From Apis mellifera (Eukaryota; Arthropoda; Insecta; Hymenoptera; Apidae): a stretch of 64,000 nucleotides of DNA. The position numbers and the translations under genes were made by a program. The notes below the pieces were generated by a model, which did no database searches, was not told where the DNA came from, and saw nothing but the letters and a program-made list of their open reading frames with translations. Location of the stretch: contig NC_037643.1 in NCBI RefSeq assembly GCF_003254395.2, forward strand, positions 3,101,651 to 3,165,650, in the 5' to 3' direction. This document shows, in pieces, positions 54,518-64,000 of this stretch (position 1 is its first letter; every line of letters begins with the position of its first letter).

Positions 54518-54665
54518 AAAATATATTTATTACGAGAGACGATTTAGCCCTTAATGTCATAGCCTTAAAAGCATTAGCATCTTGCCGATAAGTGGAAGAG
54601 AGAAAGATAGTGGCAGTAATCCCGCCGACAAATTGTTTATGCAGAAATTACGTGTTTTGCGGGTT

Positions 54666-54671
54666 TATAAA
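54666..54671 (+). promoter_or_regulatory. TATA box of the serine protease homologue
   Basis: TATAAA lies 45 bp before the preferred ATG at 54711. Transcription would begin about 30 bp downstream, near 54696. That places the in-frame ATG at 54690 upstream of the transcript start and favours 54711. Confidence 0.6.
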
Positions 54672-54710
54672 GAACACCCGGTTCCCTCGATGACCTCAAA
54701 TGTGGCCACG

Positions 54711-57700
54711 ATGCGAGCATTGCTGTTCTTGGTGCTCTCCGCTTCGTCCATACTTTGCGCGGTTTCCCGCCACGGTTCAAGTAAGACCTTTGTTTTGCGA
54801 TTAAATCTATTAAATATACATTTGTATCAGATGTGTACAAAATGTCTCGCCTTTTGATTTTGACGTGTTAATTCTCTCAATATTATTAGTTTGATAAACA
54901 GTTGAGGAGGAGATAGGATTAGGATGTTATTATTATTCTTCGTGAGAAAAAGATATATGTATTTAGAAATTATTATTATTCAGAAAATCAAAGTATAAAA
55001 ATCAAATGAGACGTCTAGTTTAAAATAAAAAGATTGAAATTATTATAAATGTAGATGTGATTAGATTAACGCGTTTGACTATATTGAAACACGTGATTAA
55101 ATAACAATCATTTAACATAAATTTCGCAAAGAAGAAAAAGCATATATACAATTAACAAAGATAAGAACGGAAAGTTAAAAAATATATTTGAAAATGTGTT
55201 AAAAGAAAGAAAAATAACGACTTTAAATCCTTCGCGGTACGCGTATAAAATTCATTTGATTCTAGAAACTAATTTTTCCGCGTTTAATTTTACCCAGAGA
55301 GAGAGAGGCAATTTTTTCTTTTTTTTTTTCGAAAACAGTTCATCCATTATTTTATTTCTCGAATTCTCCACTAAAAAAGAAGAAGAAAAAAAAACACTCT
55401 TCAACTCGTTATTCAAACTTATTGCTCCCGCGATCAATAAAATTAAGAGAGAGACGGAGAAAGTTAATTTCATTAACCGATCGATATCGTGAGGGAAGCG
55501 CATTAAACGATTCGCCTGATTTGAATGTCGCACAGCCGATTATCGAGAAAGAATCGTCTCGAAGTCAGCTAGATTTCCGGGACTCGTAAGACCCAGGATT
55601 ATCGGAGGGGAAACGGCCGCCATAGAGGAATATCCATTTGTGGTTAGTATAACGTGCGATCGATCTTCACGCTCGATTTGACATTTAGAGAATCGTTGCC
55701 TCTCGTCCCAGGTTTCGTTGCAGAACAATGGAACGTTTTTCGGTCACCAAGTCGAGCATTTCTGCGGCGGTGCTATCGTCGGGGAAAAGTGGATAATAAC
55801 ATCGGCGCAGTGCGCCCTCAGGCAAGATTAATACATTCGTATCTGAACGCGATTTGTGTACGCGTCTCGATTGCGTATATCTTTTTTTTTTTCTCTCTCG
55901 TCTCTTTACAGCGTACAACAAGCGAAGCTGTTCCACGTGAGGGCGGGCACGTCGCGTTATTACGAGGGCGGTGACAATTACGGTGTCCAAAGTGTCGCGA
56001 TTCATCCCGCCTTTAACGCAATTAATTACGACTACGACGTCGGCCTCGTTGAGGTAATACGTTCTCGCTTGTCTCGTTACCGTGCGTGTGTCTGTCCGCT
56101 TCAAGAGAGCATTTAGTGGCCTGTCGCAATTGTCGTGAGCTTCTCGAGACGATCGTTGAAAACACGCGCGCCGAAAGGTTTAATTAATAAACGGTGTAGT
56201 TACGCGTTTCTCGAGAAAAGTGTGTTTCGAGTGTCTAGCTTTTGGGTGCATTTGCAAAAAAGTATTTTTCTAATGAAGTTTTTTTTTTTTGGTAGATTTT
56301 AGATATACTTGAATCTAATTATAGCATGCAAATGATAAACGTAACGTAGAAATGCTTGGACGCAACTATGTTCCGTACAATGTGATACAAGTGAAATTTA
56401 TATATTTGTTCGCTTTTATGTTCGTCAAATCCAATTTTTGTCGGATTTTTTTTCAACAAGAAAATATATATTTTGACGTATTCGTTCGTATTTGTCAATA
56501 TTTCTTCATCGGGGATTTCTTATTTCATAATTCACTTTTTTCCATTATGAATTCTTAATAAGGCTAAATTTCTGTTAAATATTTCATTAATTATTGTCAA
56601 AGGGAAAAATACTATTTATTAATTGCTGATAAATTTGTGATAGTTAATTGTAATTCAATTTCATTCAAAAAATGATACTTGATATATCATTTAACAAGAT
56701 TTTAAAAATTAAAATCGTAAAATTATTTCATGTTCACTTTAATTCTCTAATCTATCTTTTTAATTTTCTTCCACTACGATCAGAAATTGATCGATTTCGA
56801 ATAAACCTTGATCTCGAACGGGAAAATCTTCAAACGATAAAAGCCTGCAATAAAAAAAATTGCATAACGCGCGAAATACTTCTTCCATCTCGCCTATAAA
56901 TAAATCGATCGATTAGATTCACTATTTATTATTTGTCGTAACGTGTACGGTAATATTTCTTCTGACATCGGCCGCCGCAGCTCTCCGACAGGATAACGTA
57001 CGACACCACGAAACAACCCATCAAATTGCCTAAAACGCATTCGATGATAGACGACGATTCCCTGGTTCTGGTTCTCGGCTGGGGTGCATCCAGGGTAAGA
57101 ACTCACGCGAAGATATTTCGGGTGGAAGAGAGGCGGCTAGGTTTTCGATCGAGCATATTACACCAACACGATCGTTTGTCACAGTTATTGGGCCCAGTCT
57201 CGAACGAACTTTTATACACCACGATGCGGAAAATTAATAACCAGGATTGCGAGGAGGCAAGCGGTGGCGACTTAATAACAAACAGGATGTTTTGCGCCTT
57301 ATCGGACACCGCTAGACCCTGCGTCGGGGATTCCGGATCTCCTCTTATTTTTCACGGCGCGTTATTCGGTGAAATTTTTTAATCATTCATTAAAATTTTA
57401 CTTCTCTCGTTCGTTTATGTTGCATATACCGTGGTATAAAAATTTTAGGAATTATAATTATATAAAAATTTATCATTGATCACTTTGTCATTGGAAGATT
57501 CTAAATTTTTAATTTTGGGAATTAATGATCAAAAGTTTGAAGTTTTAATTAAAAGAGTTAGAATCAAGTTAGAATGTTATAGTTAAATTATTAATTATAT
57601 ATAGTGATTTTGCAAGCATTGAGTAGAAAAATTAGCAGAGAGCTCGATATGTTCGCGACAAATCATTGTTGAAAGTAAATAACAATCGTGTTTTATTTTG

Positions 57701-57835
57701 GTTGAATATTCAATCATGGATGATGTTGTAGGTATTACCTCTTGGAGTCGGTCTTGCGAATGGCAGTATCCAACCGTTTTCACGGCCATAGCGGAAGTGA
57801 AAGATTGGATCGCTAATGTAACCGGTACACTTTGA
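54711..57835 (+). CDS. Non-catalytic serine protease homologue, secreted, 7 exons
   Basis: Exons 54711-54780, 55569-55642, 55712-55821, 55912-56053, 56981-57094, 57185-57368 and 57732-57835 join in frame into a 265-aa S1-fold protein. A signal peptide (about residues 1-19) precedes the activation-type site R33|IIGG. The catalytic His is replaced: the motif reads TSAQC, with Gln81 at the His position. Asp127 (DYDVGL) and Ser220 (GDSGSP) remain, but the Gly after GDSG is Ser222. The specificity position is Arg214 rather than Asp, and WG of the substrate pocket reads WS. Six cysteines for three disulfides are kept, so the fold should be intact but inactive. Such homologues usually act as cofactors or binding proteins. 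The intron after exon 3 starts with GC (AG|GCAAGA). The 114-nt fifth exon matches the size and position of one in the trypsin at 44-46 kb. An acceptor inside exon 2 was chosen because it alone restores the frame. Confidence 0.88.
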
Positions 57836-58043
57836 TTCCTTATTTGAGGATTATCGAGCGACTTGGGATGCATTGTAAGGTTCTATATAATACTTGCTAC
57901 ATTACAATGCGTCTTCCTTTACAATATTCTCAAAGAACTTTGAGTTTCTATATATAGTTGTATGTTGAACAGTCTACGAACCGTCTTGAATCTTAAATAT
58001 ATGCTAAAATATTGGAGGAAATGTATATTAACTTTACGAGGGA

Positions 58044-58049
58044 AATAAA
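58044..58049 (+). terminator. Polyadenylation signal of the protease homologue
   Basis: AATAAA lies 209 nt after the stop codon. It is the first canonical signal seen downstream of the last exon. Confidence 0.5.
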
Positions 58050-60959
58050 TGTATTCTATTCGAGATATGTGATATAATCGTATAAAATGTGTAACTTGTC
58101 TCTTTGTTCTCCGTCTTCTTTCGCGAAGAGCTATAGGAAGTATAATTTGCAAGTAAAAATAAGAAGAGAAAGGAATATTGAAATTATTTGGAATTTCTTT
58201 ATAAGGGTTTAATAAGAATACGTGATATAAAAATATATAATACGACAGATTAATTGCATTTATTTTATCCGTATCATTTGTATAATTAATTAATAAAATA
58301 ATTTGTCAAAATTTCTAAAAAATTGACAATATTGCAAATCATATATTAAATTTACATTAAAGTTGTAATTATTGAGAAGCAAGAATGATGCTTTGAAATA
58401 AAAAAATTCCATATTACCATTTATATTTTTTTTAATAATATTTATCATATAATAAAATCATGTTTATAGTAACAGGAGAAATAAAGAAAAGCTTGAAAGA
58501 AATTATTACAGAATATATTTTTTATACATCAAATAATAGATCAATATAATTAACACTGTTTAACCTATTTATTTCAATTTGGATATGAAAAATGATAGAA
58601 ATGAAAGAACTTCCCTAAAAATATGATAAAGTGATTTATTCCGAGAAAAGTGTATAAAATATCGATTGCTCTTGTACGATGAAATCGATAGAAATCAATA
58701 TAAAACAGGGGAGAAAAGTTACCAAGCACGACATCGGAATGGAATGGAAAAGGAAAACGAAAGAGAGAAAGAGAGAGATGTTTAATTTCGAGCCTCCTCG
58801 AGACATCGCACCGTGAGCTGATAGCTTTCGACTGGCCATTGCAATAATCCTATTAAATCGCAGACACGATCCAATAACTTTTCTGTCACTGGTTCTTTCG
58901 ACTGGTTATTTTTATTCCGTGATCTCGTGGTTATATTCAAGCCTGGTTACAGGCACGCGAAAACCTGTGAAATAAATCACCGCGTGATTATCACTCCCCT
59001 GGACAGTTAGAATGACGTGTTAATTATCTAGAAAAAGACAAGCGGCAATAAAAAAGTGAAAGCGAAAATAAAGATACGAGATACGATTTGTCGTTATTAT
59101 TGTTTCCATTGGTTTGACATCGAGCTATTACTGTTTTTGCATCGATATAGAGAATGCTGAATAAAAATTAATTGGAGAAGAATAATAAAGAAACGAAAGA
59201 AAGTAAAATTTCACTTTAAAGATTCCAAACAATCGAATAAATAGTCAAACGTTATCTACTATTTTTCAATCGTATAATTAAATCATATCTTTTTTTATTT
59301 TATTTTCTCTTTTGCTTAGAAAGAATAGATCACAATGATCCGTCAAATTACGACGATAATCAAAATTATTTCCATCGTTATTAAACTAATGCAAAAAAAG
59401 AAAGAAGAAGAAAAATTAAATATAGAACGACATAATAAAAGATTCCTCCTCCAATTCACGAACAGAAATTGCAACGCGACATCTATATCGAAATTATACG
59501 GAAAGCGTCGAGCAAATCGTTCTCCATAAAGTATTTACAACGGTAATTCCGATCTTGCTCGCGTATATCGGAAGGAGATCGGCGAAATCGTTGGAGCAAT
59601 TCTCGGTGAGCATTTTAATTCCCGTCGACGCCGCAATGCCGCGACGAGCCTCGTCTCACCGAACCGCAGGATTAATCCGAAAACCGTGGCTCTGATTCAA
59701 TAAACTTTCTGACACTCTATCTATTTACGAGCGCTGCTCCTCGCTCGAAACCTCGTTCCGCTCGTTCGATTATTTCCGCAATATCTGGGGAGGGAACAAA
59801 AGAATCTCTACACTTTTTATATCGGGGCGTGGACACGGGAGAAGATATCGGAAGACGCGAAACTATGATATTGAATTAATGCATCGGTAATTTCTACCGC
59901 GACAAAGTTATTAAATCTTGATATTACGAGCGTATTACAAAATGTGTATAAACGTGTACGTCACGAATGTCGTTTTGAAGAGGAATATTAAATTGGGAAA
60001 CGTTGTTCTTCGTATTCGAAAGTGTAAAATAATTGCAAGAATTTTTATTGTTTTTTTTTTATTTGTAGTAGAAGAGATAAATTTATTTATTAGGAAGGAA
60101 ATAATATAGATTTCACGTTAAGTTTAGTATTTATCTCTAGTATGGATTAAAATGATATTTATGATTTATATTCGAGAGGAGTATTATGTTTATTTTTGAT
60201 GAATCATTTTCCTAGATGTATAAATGTTTAATATTCAGAATCGTTTGAGGCTTCTTCTCGATATGATAAATGGTTTTGTATTGTAAACATATTTGTGTAT
60301 TTAGATTTGTTTCATCAGGTGTGCTTACACAAGCGGCTTTGTCGAATAATTTACGACTAATATTTAACTTTCCAACGTTGTAATTCAAAAGTGATAAGTA
60401 AGTAGATATCTGCGAGATAGTCGATCTCGAGTATTTCTCGCGAAGATAAACAAATCTATTTTGATACAAAAGTTATTACATTGTACGTTTATATACATTG
60501 GGAAGATAGAAAGATAACGTAAATTTCTTCTTATCGTTTCACAATTAAATTTTATCGAAAGAATACCAAACTAAAGAAACTAATTAAGAATAAATTACCA
60601 ATTAAAATCACATGATTCGTAAAATAACATCGTTCAATCGGATTAATTCGCATGCCATATATATATATACACGATTAACATGAATTTCGCGTTACCTCGA
60701 AATATCAGGTATAAATTTCATCGGTTCCATCGACATACCTATTTCTCTATAAATATTTCGCGGAATATAACGAGATTCCTCTTCTTTTTTCCCTTCTTTC
60801 GTTCTTTTGATAAGAAAAGAATAGAAGAAAATCGTATCCTCGAAACAGGGGAGAAGAAAATAATCGGCTTTATCGCGAGCGCACGAAAAGTAGTTTCTCG
60901 ACGGGCAATGAAGCCGAAATTTCTTCCCGCGCTGTGGCTCGATTAACCTCTGCAGCCGA

Positions 60960-60979
60960 GGGGGTGGGGGAGGGTAGGG
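60960..60979 (+). other. G-quadruplex motif
   Basis: Four G-runs (of 4-5, 5, 3 and 3) with loops of 1-2 bases lie in a CpG-rich segment. This satisfies the canonical pattern. Confidence 0.65.
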
Positions 60980-63694
60980 TTTGATAATCACTCGGAAGGA
61001 GGAAAGCAGGATTTGCTCGCCACCATCCGGCTAGGGAACATATCAGAATGCGGTGTCGCAAGAAGCCACGACCGAAACCGGGGGACGCTTATTGCGACTA
61101 TTTGGCAAGATTCTCGGCAATATTAGCGTTGCTCTTCGTGTTATCCTGTGTCTCCCCATCCCTGATACCGCGTTTACTCGCCTCTTTTCAGTACGTTAGA
61201 AACTTAATAATATAAAACGAGGGAACGAGATACAACACAGGCCATCTTGCCCGACTATGGCGGTGTTGCAAACAGAGAAGAAATATAAAAGAAAGAGCAA
61301 GCAAGAGTTGGTTAGGAGGACTAAAGTATGTGTGGGTGTGTGTATGTGGCGCGCACGTTCTGGAGATTATATCGGAATTTTCTCGAGCTTGTCCAAGGTT
61401 CCACGACTCTCTGTAATTATTGTTTGCCCACGGTGTATGTGTGTGTGCATGTGCACGGAGCGGATACGTCGGTGGGTGTATCGTGCTTTATCGTTTTCGA
61501 TTCCCGTCCAATGATCGCGATAGGTATCTGTTAATATTGGCCGGTTATATATCTGTGCTCGGTTCACCGTGCGAGATTTGCATATTTCATGCTGCTGAAC
61601 AAATAGAAGGTATTTTATATATATATATATATATAGGGAAAATAAAGAACGGAATGGTTCTGCTTCTGGTTGTTAATGGAGGGAAATTAGAACGGATAAT
61701 GGCAATTCTTCGTAGTTTCCAATTATTTGTAACCATTGTATATATATATATATATCTCTTTAATACGGAATAATTGGTATTAATTATCATTTTTAACGTG
61801 GATTAACGGAAATTGCATTTTATTGTCACCATTCGAGAAATGAACAAACGATTATTATAAAATTTACAAAAATATTTCCAAGTGTTATCACTCTCTATCG
61901 ATTATTTCATCCTGGACAAGGAAATTTGTCTCGCGACAGGAATTCCCCTTATAACTTTTACTTCCTGGAGCATCATGGTGACACGGCGACTCTTTACTTA
62001 TCAGTTACGATAGAGCAACATTGGATAATTCTGGGGGACATTTGTTCGCGAAAATCCACTCGTAGGATGGTTCATAGACGTCTGTGGATCTCGCTCTATT
62101 CGAGGAGATCACGATGGAACGGGCGATATAAATATAGGGAAGTTGGAAGCGTGTATCCCCACTGTGTGACCGTTTTTCTTACTTTACGTCGTTTAGACGA
62201 GGGCAGCGTGGCGCTAACGAAAATTTAAAAGCTTTATCAGACGAGATGCCCGCGACTTCTGAAACCACTCGTTTAAAAGCGGTTCCGCGTGACAAATTCC
62301 TGATTTGCAACTCCGTCCCCCACTGCAAAATTTAACGACTGACGAATGGCACGCATTACTTAAGATTACGCCTCTTTCGCCGGGGACTTTAACGCTCTCT
62401 TGCCCGCCGCCGCTTCTCGCTGTCATTTTCCCTGTGGACGTGCCTCCCTCCTCAAGTAGACAATTCTCGCGAAATAAATGCACTCTTTTGATAAACCTAA
62501 AACGCTTAAAAAGAACGGGGAAAGGGTATTTTATTTGAACGTTAAATTTCTTTCGTAATTTTTATAATTATATCATTGCGTATCGAGATAATATATCAGA
62601 ATAAAATAGATCAGGAAGTAGAGGAAATTTTCCTAATTCTAATAGAGTTTAATCAGAGCAAGAATTATATAAATTACGATACGTTTGTTTCTAGGGAAAT
62701 ATGTAACTCGTACGATCTTATTTATTTTTCTTCTTTATTACACCGAAGCTCGCTTCGTTTCTTAATCACGATTCATTCTTCCATTTCAACTTCTCTTCGA
62801 CAAATAAATTTCTCATTTTCGGAGGAGGGATCGTCAAAGCGCAACGAATTTCGTTATTCCGTTCGTATTTGTCCTCTCATCCCGATTCATCCATGTAAAT
62901 ATATCTATATATATACCGTTGATATCCTATCCTATCCTGTTGTTATTGTTGTCGTCGTCGTTGTTGAGAAACGAGAAACATTTCCCCGAAGGAAACGAAA
63001 CCGTCCACGTTAATGTGATACGCGATAACCGGGCATACAATGCGAGACCGATGCAATATGTATTTTGATACATAAATCATAAGCAAGGTATTAAAAAACT
63101 GCGAGGACGGACGGACGGATGGACAGATGAATTTTCCGCCCGTATCGGCGCGCACGTTTTCAAATCCATCGAGGAAAGGTTGAATCCTAATGTAGTATGA
63201 AAAGCAGCCAGCCAACGGTCATGCCAGACGTCATTTTCAATCCGGTGATCTTGCGCCCAACGGTTTCGCCCATCGATTCTTAATACCCGTATCGCCTGCA
63301 GTTTTATCTCTGGGAAAGCGGGAAAACACGATATCGGGGGAGGATGGTATGGAAATTTCGTGGAACAGTTTCTAAAAGAGCACGCGCGTCGAGTATATAT
63401 CCAAACGTTCGAGCTAGGGGATAATTAGTTGAAATATCGTGCTGTATCGATATGCACGGCGATTATGAAAACAGAGGAATATATGTGTAATACGTGTAAC
63501 TTTAAATGTAGGTTGCAGTTTTTAAATAAGCGATAGCTTTTTAATTTGTCGAACGTTTGATTTATTAATCGTTTCGATTTTTGATTAGTTGACAATCGGA
63601 TAATAATCAATTAAATTTTTATATTTATTTTTCTTTTTTTTGATGGCATTTTGTTAAGGAAATCGAGCGATTTTGACAGAAATAAATATTACTT

Positions 63695-63717
63695 TTGTAT
63701 CCAATGATTGGATACAA
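63695..63717. other. Perfect 11-bp-arm palindrome with paired CCAAT boxes
   Basis: TTGTATCCAAT and ATTGGATACAA flank a single G. Imperfect symmetry continues outward to about 63687 and 63730, both ending in AATATT. It carries CCAAT on each strand. It may be a regulatory site or a short hairpin element. Confidence 0.5.
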
Positions 63718-64000
63718 GTAATAGAATATTTATATATAATTAGAAGATTATTCGGCAATAAATTTCTACACAAATGCTAGAAAAGATTGATCATTTAAAC
63801 ATCGTTCATTTTATTCCATAAAGACTTCAAATTTTTCACACGAAATATCGAGCTGCATTAAAATAAAGTAGTATCGCGTTTCTTCATAAAAAAATTAATC
63901 AAATTGCGTGCTTCTGAAACAATCAAACTTTTATTTTGAATATCATCGGTAATTTGACAGATACTCACGTTATATGTAATAAAATAGATGTATACGATTA

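Larger units (their letters stand above)
46740..54640. other. Intergenic region between divergent protease genes
   Basis: About 7.9 kb without a convincing gene; the open frames are short, have no recognisable domains and overlap on both strands. It holds a poly-T run (about 48645-48670), a (TA)n run (49713-49763), a G-quadruplex motif (50030-50049), CpG-rich complex stretches (about 48300-48560, 49850-50290, 51940-52360, 53480-53990) and the E-box palindrome at 54493. The complex stretches could be regulatory DNA or distant UTR/exons of genes outside the window. Confidence 0.55.
58050..64000. other. Intergenic or non-coding right flank
   Basis: No gene could be supported. The longest open frames (for example 61926-62228 and 62576-63013) are under 150 codons, lack known domains and overlap frames on the other strand. 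CpG-rich complex segments at about 59530-59840, 60900-61200, 61230-61590 and 61920-62500 stand out from the AT background and could be regulatory or belong to exons or introns of a gene beyond the window. Small simple repeats include (TA)n near 61618 and 61740 and a GGAC-type run near 63104-63125. Confidence 0.55.

Noticed and set aside
54582..54710. Longer in-frame start upstream of the protease homologue ATG
   Set aside because: It would lie upstream of, or across, the TATA box and the predicted transcript start, and would bury the signal peptide. The ATG at 54711 opens directly on the signal sequence.
55685..56104. 139-codon minus-strand frame across the protease homologue
   Set aside because: It is antisense to exons 3 and 4 and explained by their codon composition; no independent support.
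61926..62228. 100-codon open frame in a GC-richer segment
   Set aside because: No recognisable domain and no splice or promoter support. Kept only as part of the intergenic note.

Overview
The window looks like nuclear DNA of an insect. It is very AT-rich but CpG is not depleted. It carries two small intron-containing serine-protease-family genes and arthropod-type core promoters (TATA plus TCAGT initiator). A hymenopteran, probably a bee, fits best, but that is an inference from composition and gene style. No rRNA, tRNA, CRISPR or prokaryotic features were seen.

Layout. (1) 1-1740 is AT-rich sequence without a gene. (2) 1740-5880 is a degenerate ATTT/AAAT low-complexity field. (3) From about 4.1 to 41.14 kb lies the main structure: four head-to-tail copies of a roughly 9.1 kb unit. 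Each has a compact promoter-like block (11-bp-arm palindrome, CCAAT, E2F-like TTTTGGCGCGC or TTTGGCGCGC, TCAGTC initiator), a short first exon with a perfect GTAAGT donor, more exon-like blocks with good splice signals, many perfect RNA hairpins, a 34-bp minisatellite and a 68-84-bp repeat. The unit ends in about 2 kb of AT-rich spacer containing inverted ATTT/AAAT arrays. No continuous protein frame runs through it, so the simplest reading is a tandem family of spliced, structured long non-coding RNA genes. The inner stretch (about 7.74-39.39 kb) is nearly identical between copies. The outer left part of copy 1 and the outer right part of copy 4 are clearly diverged but homologous, the pattern expected from unequal crossing-over or gene conversion. 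Copy 3 and its neighbourhood carry many single-base homopolymer deletions that look like assembly or polishing errors.

(4) 41.14-44.12 kb is intergenic and contains a 55-bp inverted-repeat pair. (5) 44,125-46,633 (minus) is an intact six-exon trypsin gene encoding 247 aa, with a TATA/initiator promoter. (6) 46.75-54.64 kb is intergenic. (7) 54,711-57,835 (plus) is a seven-exon paralogue encoding 265 aa. Its catalytic His is replaced by Gln and its specificity Asp by Arg, so it is a non-catalytic serine protease homologue. The two protease genes are divergently arranged and share one exon of exactly 114 nt in the same place, indicating an old duplication. (8) 58.05-64 kb is intergenic, with a G-quadruplex motif and a perfect 11-bp-arm palindrome.

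The two protease gene models were built by hand from splice signals and reading-frame continuity. The non-coding gene family is an inference that needs RNA evidence.
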